Made by a program: the position numbers and the translations under genes
Notes under the pieces: generated by a model
What the model was told of the DNA's origin: nothing
Databases searched by the model: none
The model's input: only the letters and a program-made list of their open reading frames with translations
Shown: positions 34,901-45,215 of the stretch, piece by piece
How positions within the stretch are numbered: the stretch's first letter is position 1
Layout: every line of letters starts with the position of its first letter
From: Paraconiothyrium sp. Pb-2020
Taxonomy: Eukaryota > Ascomycota > Dothideomycetes > Pleosporales > Didymosphaeriaceae
Reading direction: 5' to 3'
Length of the DNA: 64,000 nucleotides
Assembly: GCA_022419385.1 (NCBI GenBank)
Contig: JAJUBI010000002.1
Coordinates: 2,976,001-3,040,000 of the forward strand

Positions 34901-35387
34901 ACGTTATGATCTGGACGGAGGAGGCCATGTTGCTTGATTCGCGGAGAACAATGCTCACGCCCTTGTCCGTTTCTAGGCGCGGGGTTCTACTGTCTTGTCG
35001 CGGAACTTTGACTGGCTCAAGAAGAGCTGGTAGTCCGGTCGCTAAGAACTGGACGTCATCGGACAGTCCAAATTTGTTCCATGTAGCTGACCGCGAATGG
35101 GCTTGTAACGGTTGGGCTTGAGGTCGCGATCGCACGCCTGATTCTGGAGGACCGGCTGCGCGGACTGGCGTATATGTTGCGACAGGCTGTGTGCCGTTAT
35201 CGTGCCTCGTCGAGAGCTTGAATAGTGTGCTTAGATTAGATTTGTGGCCGGAGTAGCGAGCGCTGCTGCTACTAAAATTGCGCGTGGAGCGGTAGACGGT
35301 CGTTAAAGTCGTAAAGCGCCAGACGGCGGTCGTGATGATAGCCAATGTGGCCACGTTCAGAGAGCAATGACAGGGTGAAGGGCACAC
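31902..35387 (-). CDS. TRZ1: Long-form tRNase Z (tRNA 3'-processing endonuclease, ELAC2/Trz1)
   Basis: One exon of 1161 residues. The N-terminal pseudo-nuclease half begins near residue 154 (MASSVQIITSPTADTPGTTL) and includes KQHYIFGTHAEGTQRAM and MTKVQNFFMTGKMDWQNAGG. The C-terminal catalytic half carries LGTGSACPSKYRNVSATLLR (about 725), the zinc motif SHLHADHHLG (about 785), SYSGDCRPAHTF (about 940), IHEATFDDEL (about 960) and VVLTHFSQRY (about 998). tRNase Z removes the 3' trailer of precursor tRNAs in nucleus and mitochondria. The first 45 residues are rich in Ser, Thr and Arg (TVYRSTRNFSSSSAR), fitting a mitochondrial presequence. Starting at Met154 (34928) would give a form without it. 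The Lys-rich C-terminus (KKKKKSKRNN) could be nuclear targeting. Confidence 0.92.
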   Translation of the reverse strand: MCPSPCHCSLNVATLAIITTAVWRFTTLTTVYRSTRNFSSSSARYSGHKSNLSTLFKLSTRHDNGTQPVATYTPVRAAGPPESGVRSRPQAQPLQAHSRSATWNKFGLSDDVQFLATGLPALLEPVKVPRQDSRTPRLETDKGVSIVLRESSNMASSVQIITSPTADTPGTTLMLQTQKQHYIFGTHAEGTQRAMAEQGLRMTKVQNFFMTGKMDWQNAGGLIGMTLTLADSATSAYDMAMEAYRKGKGTKKFPEPQRPKINVYGPPNLKYALSTCRRYIFRKGIPVIATEYKDVPLQKNDQGAILPTWQDNAIQVWALCTSPARKSLDSDHEQQLAKLQDAYERYVNNFEEHRAPENESAEERDARYDRIRSTVLNLMFNSKWTLDTLVERHISEVEPPAAIFVRNSETNRIEPYQGPRPGSADPLPDIRVLTRTPWPGATITGLPPTTPKTESLSYIVRSHSTRGTFDAKRAKEFGLKPGPDFGKLSKGQSVQNNKGETITPDMVMGPDKPGNGFAILDVPSVGYLETLVQREEFTCEDLTKDIKVFYWALGPGVSGHPLLQQFLQRFNQAEHFFSSVDDCPNRISFDSVAAQTIRLSAIDPTRYRIPQHDVKTLPQTSLYGLGSPGKAVSLQNVTTATRGIKHLLMPKFERKVEKLTEEQNFRSKEEQVTPDVFEMEVRAQMDPEVLRLAEEAQQAVKYDQKALSRWRQLIARPDTEVVTLGTGSACPSKYRNVSATLLRVPGVGNYLFDCGEGTLGQLQRVFDTDELVGILKDLRMIWISHLHADHHLGTASVIREWYKLKHNSVAKADHPSESRVLADNVSEYGLSVISHEGMIKWLREYSLVEDFGYSRILPFEISAVGRFDDSGSKLTFTSTAASGQMQNRLVLQQRDYEAVLGLSDIQACRVPHCHGAMAVSLTFPGAPTDPENINPLKVSYSGDCRPAHTFTLIGRNSTVLIHEATFDDELKGDAIAKRHSTTSEALGIGAQMDAKAVVLTHFSQRYQKIPVLQTVQDGEQDDLPDLDVMEDVQQNDGNNAHIPPIDATVETSAPLSDSARPPPLLRKAGSSMAHEQVIKVRSRDMKVAIAFDYMRVKIGEIAQLEKFNEALNRLLTAEEEAEVPGAESAAEGAPVINSNGKKTSGDEGGDWKKKKKSKRNN

Positions 35388-35935
35388 GTATAGGCGGCTG
35401 ATATGCTGCGCGACCTAGTAGTCAGGTCAACTGCACGAGCAAGCGTTACTTTTTTGGAATGTCGGAGAAACGTTGTTGAGCTGCCGATAGCCCCTGCGTG
35501 GGAAGACCACCCCCACAGCTGAAAGTTTCAAATGCAGTTCAGAAATAATCGATCGAACGGGCAAGGCAATTTCATCACGCGACGCTTGATAGGTTGTTCA
35601 AGAAAATGATTTATCATTCACAAATCCGGCCGTTGCCGTCTATCTAAACCAATATACAGCGAATACTATCCAATTGCCCTTTCCGACAGTACCATATGAA
35701 ACGCCAACCTGCGCTGAAGCCTCTCTGGCCAGCGATTAACAAAGGAAATCGTGAGTCGTGCGTTCAATCTAACAAAGTGCCATTGAGGCATAGCGGTTAT
35801 GAAGCCGGTAAAGTAGTGGTTTCGTAGCTCGAAGTGAGAGGTCAATGAAATCCCGTGTCGATATGCGACCGGGAGCCTGAAGCGCAGAGCCCGCAGTTTG
35901 GGCCTGGTAGACAAGAGAAAGACCGGCCAATGTGT
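35388..35935. other. TRZ1 promoter region and 3' flank of the bZIP gene
   Basis: This is a 548-base spacer between tandem minus-strand genes. A short minus-strand frame (35666-35914) has no recognisable features. Confidence 0.5.
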
Positions 35936-37768
35936 TCATGAGTCGAGGTGCGATGTCAAAGCCGCAACACGCTCGAAAACTGCCTCCATCCTAGCACATT
36001 GTCTCTGGAAGCGGGCCATCATGAGCTCATCAGCGACCTCATCGGAGATCTGGAGCTGAAAGTGCGCGAAGACCTTGTCGGAGCTGACGTCACCGAAGAG
36101 AGACTCGTGGTTCTCAATGCTGGGGACAACAGCGGCAGAAGTGGAAGCAGGCGTAGAATTGTAGAGATCAAACTCCGGATCCTCATCCTCCTCGTCCTCG
36201 ACCGGAGCAGACTTCTCCGAGGGCATGGCTCGCTCGATAACAGGATAGTCGGCCTTGGCTTGCTCAGCTGAGGCATCGTCCTCAGCAGCGAAGATAGAGC
36301 TGTAGCCCTTACCGGAGAGGACATCCATGTCAAGAGGGTTGCTGGGCCCGGTGGGGAGCTCCGTCACGGCAAAGACCTGCGGCTGCTGATAGTTGAACGA
36401 AGAGCTGCCGCTGTTCATGGCCCAGCTGTTCGAGTTCAGGTTGAGCATCGACATGTCGAGAGGGGTCTCAGGCACGAGGGTCATGCCGACCTGAGGCTGC
36501 GACATACCACCAAATTGCTGACTCTGATAGGCGCCGACATCCTTGCGAGCAGGTGCAGGGGTAGGAGTGGTAGAGCCGGAAAGAGTGGGCATCGCAGGCT
36601 TGGCCTCGAGGCTCTCGTCACGGGAGAGTTCTTCCAAGAAGGGCGTGAAAGCCTGGTGGCGGAGGAGACGCTCAATGAAAGCCCTGGAGCGAGCATTCTC
36701 CTCCATCAAAGCACGGTTCTGAGTGCGAAGCTCGTTGCATTCGTTCGTCTTCATGGCAACCTCGCCCTCAAGCTGGCCAATGTACTCTAATTCACGTTAA
36801 CTGGTGTGGTCGTGATGGTGATGAAAATGCTTACCCTTCCTGCGCGATCGGAAAGCGCGAGCGGAGACCTTGTTGCGAAGCTGGCGACGCTCCTTGGAGC
36901 TCAGCTTCTTGCCTTCCTCGGAGGCAAGCAATCTCTCATCTTCATCCATGTCCTCTTCATCCTTCTTGGCGCGGATGATGTGAGGCAGAAGGTCACCTTG
37001 ACCATTGGCACCAGCAAGGGCGCTATTCTGGCTCTGCTGACGGATCTGGTTTACGACGCGAGCGATGGTCTCCTCGGTGCGAGCGTCGCTCAACGGGCTG
37101 CTGGAAGTATTCCGACTGTGGTGTTGGCGGCCCTGTTGGCGGCTGGCCTGCTGTTGCCTTTGCTGGGCGAGCTGCTGGGCCCTCTGTTGCTGAGCCTGTG
37201 CTTGGGCCTTGGCAAGTGCCTGCTGCTGGGCTTGCTGCTGATGCATGCCAGGCCACACCCGGACGTTCTGCACCTCCTCTTGCGTGATAGCGCTGGGGTC
37301 CACCAAGTCGGATGACTGTGAGGCGTCGTTGGAGGGATAGAAAAAGGCAGGCTGCGACATGGACACATCCATATCCATGGGGATACCGCTGTTCCAGCCT
37401 CCCATCATGGAGGTCTCACCCATCAAGCTCATCTCATCGATGCCGGTGGACGAGTACATGGAGTAGCTCGAGCTGTAGGAGGGGTTGATGCCAGCAATAG
37501 AGCCGGTCGGCAGGCCGGTTTGCTGCTTGAAGCGCTCATACTCGTGGCTGGGCTTTGCGGGCGTCTGCATGTCTTCGCCATCGAGGACGGTGTTGGTGGG
37601 GCTGGTGATGGCGGAGGCAGCGTTAGATGGCTGTCTGGAGATGGTGGGGGGTGTGGGCGAGGGCAGCTGGCTGAAGTCGAAGAGCGAATCCGTGTCGGGA
37701 TCAAAGCACTGGTTGGCGTTTCCGAAGTTTGACGGCATGGTCATGGCATGATGGACGGCTGTCGCCAT
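35936..37768 (-). CDS. bZIP transcription factor, MeaB-like
   Basis: Predicted complement(join 35936..36786, 36835..37768), 594 residues. The basic region ERRQLRNKVSARAFRSRR (about 294-311) has the N-x7-R signature. A 48-nt intron lies exactly at its end, and the next exon continues EYIGQLEGEVAMKTNECNEL into a leucine-zipper heptad region. The join is phase-correct, and this block resembles MeaB-type fungal bZIP factors. In Aspergillus and Fusarium MeaB takes part in nitrogen metabolite repression; transferring that role is inference. The N-terminal half has poly-Gln/Ala stretches (QQQAQQQALAKAQAQAQQ) and Met/Ser-rich patches typical of activation regions. The C-terminus includes an acidic segment. 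The start MATAVHHAMTMPSNFG was chosen as the first conserved-looking Met, although the frame stays open a further 265 codons upstream. Confidence 0.8.
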
Positions 37769-40700
37769 TGTCTGGGTGCCTGGGGGAGTGCTCTCGGCGG
37801 TGGGTGTTGGGGACGACGAGGGAGGGCTCCTTAGGCGTCGAGAGGGTTGTTGCGAGGTGTTGAAGTCGGGGGACGAGTCTGGGCCACCAGAGCGGTTAGG
37901 CGTCTGAAAGTCGTCGTCAGCTCGCTTCTTTTCCCGGTTGTTCCGCCGGTGTGGCTTGGCCTCACGTACCTTAGTCTCGTGGGCCTCGGTCGGTCGACGT
38001 CGAGATGGAAAGTGGCGAGTCGGAACGGGTGCGTTGTCGCGAGGGTGGGAGGGCGTGGTGCTGAAGATGAAGGGAGACGGAGGGCCGCAGCGGGTGGGTG
38101 GTGGAGGCCTTTTGCTCAGAGGTGGAGGCGTTTCAGGGTGAGGCGGTGCCCACGCCAGAAGGCATTGGGATTGGGGCCGCTGGGAGCCAAGCGCTCGGCC
38201 GCTGCTCCTCTTTCGGCGCCCACGGATCCCCTGGTCGCCAGCTCTCCAGGCCTCAGATGCTGTCATCTCCACGGTGCCGTGCAATCTATTTTGGCCGTAG
38301 TGCGTCCACCGCCAGCGCGATGCTGTCCTTCGCCAGCGACGAGAACTGGCGCGGGAATGCATTACGTCGCCTGCAGAGTCGCTCGGCCGCAACGCGCCGG
38401 CACCGTTGCGCCCAGCACAAGGAGGCTGTGCACGCGAGCGCCGCCCCTCCAGAGGAACAGCTTGCGATCGCTGACCGTCTTCGTCCGCATCGCTCGAGGT
38501 GCGCTTGTTGTTCCTGTTCTTGCGCTGCTCTGCCAGGACGCCAGCGCGCCGACGACTTCGCACAACCTTCGCACAACCATCAACACCGAGCCTGTCTCAG
38601 CTCTTCCCCGGGACCTCGTAGTGGGTCATGAAACACCCTTGTGGACCGTCCCATGCGATCAAGCGCCCAGTTCGATCGAGAGAAAAACTGCCGGCCTCTG
38701 TCGCGCGCTCATCTCACCATCACCGCAACGGCCAGGAGAAGCTCCAGGCCATGGCTCCGTGCTGACCTCCTGATGTATTCGTCCATGCGCACTCGGCGCC
38801 TTTCGTACTTTTACATCCGATGATGCCCCGACAGTATGTACAATCATCTGCCGGTATGCTTCCCCGGCGTATCAAGAACTTTGCCAGAATTCGGGGCGCT
38901 GGCGCTCAGGAACTGGCCAGGCTGCGCCACGAAACTCAGAGGCCAACTTCAACGCTTCGGACCTTCGTAGGCTCCGCAGTCGACTCTTCTCTAGACGTGC
39001 TTGTCAAAGTTTCGTGCAATCATTCCGCGGGGAATGTGAACCAAAGGACACCATAGGGCGCAGCACCGCGCTTACGTACATTCTGGTGTTGACCCTCTAC
39101 CCACCCTTTAGCAGACTTGTGCCAAGCATCCTCCCAGAATTGGTGCTTGCACAGCCAGTCGCTGTATGTGGTTCAAGCCTAAAATGTCAATGAAGATTAT
39201 AGAATCTTTCATGTCCTTAGATCGCTAAGCCGCCATCACCAACACCGACAATGTCCTTCCATCCGCAATTTCAGTCGCAAGGCTGGATCGTTGTCGGCCC
39301 CGAGTATCTACACTGGCTTCGCCTCCCAATGTTTACTCAAAATTGACACGGAATCCCGTATGCGTACAGAGTCTGAGCCGCTTGCCCCAACATGTCGGGG
39401 GCTGAAGCTGCGCCTGCAGTTTTGGACGCGTCGACGACTGTCAAGCGTCAAAGCTTGTCGATACTTTCGGTCGCTAGGACTATCGAGGCCAATTGTCCTA
39501 GCTTCATGCGTCTCTAGGGAGCCTCAATGCATCTCGTCGGCCAGACTCGAAAACCCAGAACTAGAAAGTCCATTCGTACACGGCGAGTTTCGGCGCTGCT
39601 AGCGTCGGCTGCTTCCGCACGCTGCGGTAACTGTGCCGCGAGTCGCATCAATATGTCTGAGAATCGCTCGGGCCTTCCCGACATTGTCAAAGCATGCTTC
39701 ACGGTGGGACTATCGCGACCATCGCTATTACGCCATGACCTTCCTTGCCGTGGTAGACTGCTCCATCCTGGTCGAACTGCGAAATTTGAGTTCGCTCACG
39801 TCGATCAATAGATGATGTGGCAATCGAAGGGTTTCCGGTGCATCAAGGCAAAGACCATAATATAGGATGAACATATGGTTGCCATTGCTCTCTTCGCGCT
39901 GTCGGATAGTATCTGCACGAAATACCTGGCAACCTGGCACGCGTTGCTACGCTTCAATGCATAGCGGAGGTAACCCTTGCAGGGCGTGTTTCTAACCGAC
40001 ACCACAACCCTAGGCATCCCTCTACGCCTGGAGCGTTCATAATCCCCCACACTCGCAAGTCTGGACTCGCCTCAGTTCCAATCAGCAGGCTTACCCTCAT
40101 CCGGCTTCAGGTCGGGCGACGCAGTGGGAGAACCATGATCCAAGGTCGCCGTCGTAGCACGCAATGTGGCGCCTTCAGTGTGCATATCCGTGCTCAAGCA
40201 GGCCTCGCCATGGCGAGCAGAAATGTGACCACGTCCATGCAGAAGACCAATGATGTCTTCAGCACAGGGCAAGGGTCACAACGCACAGGTGCTGGTATGC
40301 GTACGTTCAGCTCGGCAGGGTACTGTGATCCTATCAACCTCTCCCAGAATTGAGTTAGACCTCGAGATAGCCATGCCACCATCGCGAGGTCTTGCTCTTA
40401 GGGTGCTTCATGAAGCTAACAGCAGCGTCGTTGTTTCATATTCCCTTCCAAAATGCTTCATCGCGCGACACGTCAAAACGTCTGGAGATTTGCTGGCTAG
40501 GCGGTGTAAACCATACTACGTCTCATCCATGTACCGCCACCGTCAAGTTGTATGTTCATGTCTTCGTTCAGAGGTCCAATGCTCGCTCGTGGATATCAGA
40601 GGACACGCTTCGAACGCTCTTCCGTTGCGAGAAGACATTGATTGAGGCCCTTACGCTAAGAAGCCGCTGAAGCAGTGCGATACAGATAAATGCAAGTACA

Positions 40701-40959
40701 CTGTTCACGAGTCCGCCGCATATCGGCGATAGTGTAGCCGAAGCAACTGGACTTGAAATCGGGCATCATTCCTAAGGCTTCCAGTAACTGATAAAGCTAT
40801 TGTAAGATCGGACGCTTTGCAAAGTTTACTATGTGCTATGGCCGATCCGTTACAAGTCTTTTATCGGTTGAGACGTGCGTCATTACATCGCTGGTGCGGC
40901 AAGATGGGTCAAGAGAAAGCAGCACTGCCAGAGCGCTCGTGTTAACTACATAGTAAACA
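37769..40959. other. 3.2-kb spacer with long bZIP leader and no further gene
   Basis: The part nearest the bZIP gene (37769-38570) is GC-rich and open in several frames on both strands, including one of 308 codons on the plus strand; these lack family features. From about 38800 to 40959 only short frames occur, with no repeats or RNA-gene signatures recognised by eye. Confidence 0.5.
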
Positions 40960-43900
40960 TTACATTACCGCCCCACGTCCCATCCCATTGCCACTACCAT
41001 CACTACCTGTACTATCCAAATATGCCCACGACGGGTCCATCAATGCCGCATCAAACCCAGCATTTCGACTCTGGAACAACCCGTAGTACCCTCCCAGGTC
41101 AACATAGTCCGACTCAACAAACATAGGCCCAGAAATATATGCAGGCTGAGTCTGATGCTGCGGAACGTGTGCCGTAGGCGCAAACGGAAGCGTTTGCGTG
41201 AAGTTGTCCTGATCCTGGATGTAATGTTCTGGTGGCAAGGGTGCAGCATTCCAGGTGGAATCGTAGCCTGAGTCGGGCGTGCTTCCTCCACCTTCGACGG
41301 GTGGTGATGCTTCATGCTTTGTGACCATTGGCTCATGCTCTGGGTACTGCGCTGGAATGGCTAGGTAGTCTGCTGTATCCGATGTTTGGATAGAGTCAAA
41401 GTTGTGGAAAGGTGCCGCTGGACCTGGACGTTGTTGTGTGCCATGCACTGGTACAATCCTAGTCGCGGTTGAAGGCTCCACGAAATTGTCGGTTTCTGGT
41501 ATCCGGAGTTGTGAAAGTGAAAGCGCTGAAGAGTTTGCACTTCGAGTCATGGTAGATTGGAATAGAGTTATGAGTTGTGTCTGGCAGTCCCGCACGATGT
41601 CGACGAGACGCTCCTTCAATCTCTCCTCCAACGGCTGTGCTTCTTCTTCGATGGTCACTTCTAGTGTTCTACGGACCAAGCGCGGTAGTTCAAGTCGGGA
41701 GAATTCTTGGAAGCGTGCAATATTGGGCGATTCTCCTGTCGGCGTGCCGTTCGCGCAGGGCTGATATTCAATGTCTACAACACGTGAGACGGTTGGCTCG
41801 GTGAAGGAAATATGAGTTATACATACAAGGCGACGGCATGTCAACATCGTTGTCGTCTGGGAACAGAATACGATATACACCTTTCCACTTGTCTTCCTCA
41901 CTCTGGTAGACCAGACTGCGCTTTTTGCTCTTTAATTTCCGTTCTTGATCCTTGTCAAAGCCTTCAAGTGGGACTTGTTCTTTGATCTCGCAGCCACGAG
42001 GATCACGTTGATGTTCGCGGAGCGTAGGCTCATTGGCAAACGTTGAGCAACAACGATTGCACTGAATTGGTAGAAGGTGGCGACGGTAGAGGTGTTCCCT
42101 AGCAGGCGGGTCAGTAGCGTAATCGCGCATGTACAGGTCCATCGAACCCGAACTTACTTCAGCCGTGCGACGGTAATGAATCCAGGGTCGCGACATGATG
42201 TGAAGGTTTGATGCCGCCCGGGATTTCTTTTGTAATATGGACACGCGAACCTCAACTCGGGCGCGCTGTGCTTGCCAGCGCTGTGCTTAGGGTCCGGTCT
42301 TCTACGCTTGTTCGAGTCATCTCCGTTGTCATCCGGAGGAGGTGAGCTTCCACCGCTTAGACTTCGTTTACGGGAGACGAAAGATGAGCTGGAATAAGTT
42401 GACGATCCGCTCGATCCTGTATAGTACCCAGAGCCCGCACTGCCGGCAGTACCGGCACCATGATGCGTACGTAACATCTTGGCGCATATGTAATGAAACT
42501 CTTTCATTAGGCGATCGACAAGTTGCTGCTTGATTGGAGACAGCATGGGCCGGAGGCTCTCAGCATCTGTTACGCTGTCTGGAGAACCCATATCTTCCGT
42601 CCAGTCCGTCTCCTCGTCGGAAGATTTCACAGCTTCATCCTGCGAAGAGGTGAGAGACAGACAGCGTGACGATGCTGTGAGTTCAGCTATCTCTTTACTC
42701 TCTGACTCGTGGTCCTGCGATCTTGGTGCAATTGGTGAACCCGAACCTTCGATTGAAACCAGGGGTGACCGTGGTTGTGTGAAGGGGACGCATAGCTGCT
42801 CTGGCTTGCGGAGAATCTGTAGAGATACATAGGACTCAGTGGGAACGGGGTCGTGCCCAAAATCATTTTCCTTTAGGAGGGTCTCCGTTTCTTGGTGGCC
42901 CTCGACTAATTGGGCCACAGTGCAGCTTCTTGTAATTTGGCGAAGAGCACATCCTCGAAGGTGTTCATAAAATCCTTGGGCATCAAAAGGTTCGGAGCAC
43001 AATCCACACGTTGCAACCTTTTGACTGGTCAGATGTTTCTGTGTCTTATCCTTCTCGCCATAAACGTCATCCTTTCGACCAGATAGTGCCTGCTCGACAC
43101 CATGGGTGGTGACCAAATGTCTGAGAAAGGTATCGCAGCGATTGAAAGTTCTCTCGGCTATAAAGGTAGCCGTTGGACAGAATCCGCACACCATTGTCTC
43201 TTTGGAGTGGCTTAGTGTATGCCGGACTCGGTCGTAAGCCCTAGCGAAGCCTTTGATCCGATATTCGCAGTTCGCAACAGGGCATTTCTCGGGCCGCTCA
43301 GCTTGATGAGTGAGCAGGTGTGCGGGTAGGTCACGCAGAACTCGACCACAACCAGGGTATGGGCACATGCCCTTTTCCTGTGCCTCTAAGGCATCCCATT
43401 TGATCGACCTTGCAGACCTTGTTGACGAGTTTCGACTGCTAATTGTGCTTCCGGTGAATAGGCTTGGGCAGTCGCTCGTTCGGGTACGCTCTGCGGCTCT
43501 CGAATTTTTGAGGATGAAGTCCCAATCGGGCACATCGGAGATCGAGTCCGGCAGCTCATCGACGTCTGCTAAGCTTGTGAAGGTACCTGGATTAGAGGGC
43601 AACGCGAATTGACGTGCCTGTTTGCGACTAAGAGTGCGTTCTGGTGCAGCGCTCTGCGAGAGACTCTGTTAAAGATCAGCCTTGCCCCTAAGCCAACATC
43701 GAGACAGCCGGTGAAACTCGCTTGATACTGTTAATTAAAAAACAAGATGTTACTTCAGCCTTTCTCCACTACAAGCCGACACGTATATTGCACTCGGTCC
43801 AGGGTCTGGTCAACGTATCGAGTGGCCCGGGACGGCACAACCAAGACATTGTCTCTAGGTCGTTGGGCTATAGCCATATCTGCCCACCTTGATATGAAAT

Positions 43901-44144
43901 TCGCACTTACGAGAACCCGCTGGTTTGGGGGTTGCGCTAGTCGCAGACTTCCGCTCTGCTCTTCATTGTTGTACCTTTTGAATTCGGCTTGAAGGCTGTC
44001 TAAGGGAGAAAGACTCAAGCGATATCGGCGAGCAGACGTGGCGGATTGTCTGGAGAGTATCGGCGGCGATTTACTTGGTTCCACATCAACCATGCTCTCT
44101 GGTCGAACGAAGTCGGTGTAGACAACCTCTTCGAGAGGGTCCAT
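40960..44144 (-). CDS. Fungal C2H2-type zinc-finger protein
   Basis: Predicted complement(join 40960..41774, 41827..42098, 42158..43665, 43911..44144), 942 residues. Exon 1 starts MDPLEEVVYTDFVRPESM. Exon 2 is joined so that APERTLSRKQARQFALPSNP reads through, because the large frame inside it has no ATG of its own. Cys/His pairs occur at about 175-330: MCPYPGCGRVLRDLPAHLLTH, then KCPVANCEYRIKGFARAYDR, then VCGFCPT and TCGLCSEPF. A second zinc-finger block at about 550-620 has the fungal pattern FACPYYKRNPGRH, a Cys-containing loop, then RLKEHLYRRH and QCNRCCSTFANEPTLREHQ; intron 2 falls inside RLK. The family is common in Pezizomycotina and presumed to be DNA-binding regulators, but targets are unknown. 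The 245-nt first intron is long for this window and might hide a small exon. Confidence 0.75.
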
Positions 44145-45215
44145 CCTGGACAACTATGATGAAGATTTCAGCACGGGGAAGTCGGCAAGGCTATCGTTGC
44201 TGCACCATGGAAGCGGCAAGGCGCTGTATATCCAAAAATGGGCAAGAACAGGCCGTGTTGTCACAGCCGTGGAGGTCGCTCAGAAACGTGGGCATGCCGC
44301 AACATTCGAGCTTCCAGCGGCCACCACATAAAGGGTCTTCTCCATCACGATGCGTGTTGTACGCATGTGCGCATTTTGTTCTAAGAAAAGCAATCGAATG
44401 CCGGTGAGGCGCACGGGCATGCATGCCTGTCAGCCCGCTCAGCTCCCGAAAGGTTCTGTAAAGGGCGCTGATTGGTTCGCACAGTCCGATGCGTAGAAGT
44501 CTACTCGTGTGTCCTACTTTTCGATAGGCGCTATCGTTTCGAGTTCATATTGGTTGTGTAGGACACCATGCAGGGTACGCTGCGCATTCCTGCGTCCTGC
44601 GAGCGGTGCCTGGTGCAATTCGCGGTTTCGAGGGACCCAAGGGATGAATGGGTTAGAAAAGCATGCAGGGCTGAAGAAACGATGCTTGGATGGGTTTCCG
44701 ATCAGGTGTTTGCATGACGACATGCAGCAGTGTTGTGCCATGCTCCCTTGCGGCTCATTAGAACGCTCAACACGTCGAATACACTGGATGCAAGATCCGT
44801 GGATGACATAGAAACACGATAAAGGACCAAACCAGAGAACGCGGTGCCGGAGAATTGGACATGACGGGTCAGCCTCGCAGCCACCTCACAGCCACGACCC
44901 CACTTGCCGTGGCGGCCAATCGCAGACCTTCTTTCCTTTGTTTTCCTCTTTCGCAACGTCCAGAGCCCACAAAGTCGGCATGTTCATTGATATGCAACAC
45001 TGTGTCGTACCTCCACGTGTGCACGAACGTTTGGAAACGCCTGAGAAGCTGGGCAGGTGCTTTGTGCGCTAGGGTTTGAGCGATTGCTCCAGTGAGTCCA
45101 ACAATCTATTCATAACCTGGCACTCAATCGTTTCATCCGTCTTGAGCCATAATTGGGCTTTAACTGCGCCTTGATCTGCTTTGTCACATCAATTTGCCCA
45201 CCCTATAACCCGCCT
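44145..45215. other. Promoter of the C2H2 gene and 3' flank of the beta-propeller gene
   Basis: This is a 1.07-kb spacer between tandem minus-strand genes. Only short, non-conserved frames were seen. Confidence 0.5.

Noticed and set aside
37847..38773. 308-codon plus-strand frame opposite the bZIP leader
   Set aside because: Shadow of GC-rich sequence antisense to the bZIP gene and its leader; no family features.
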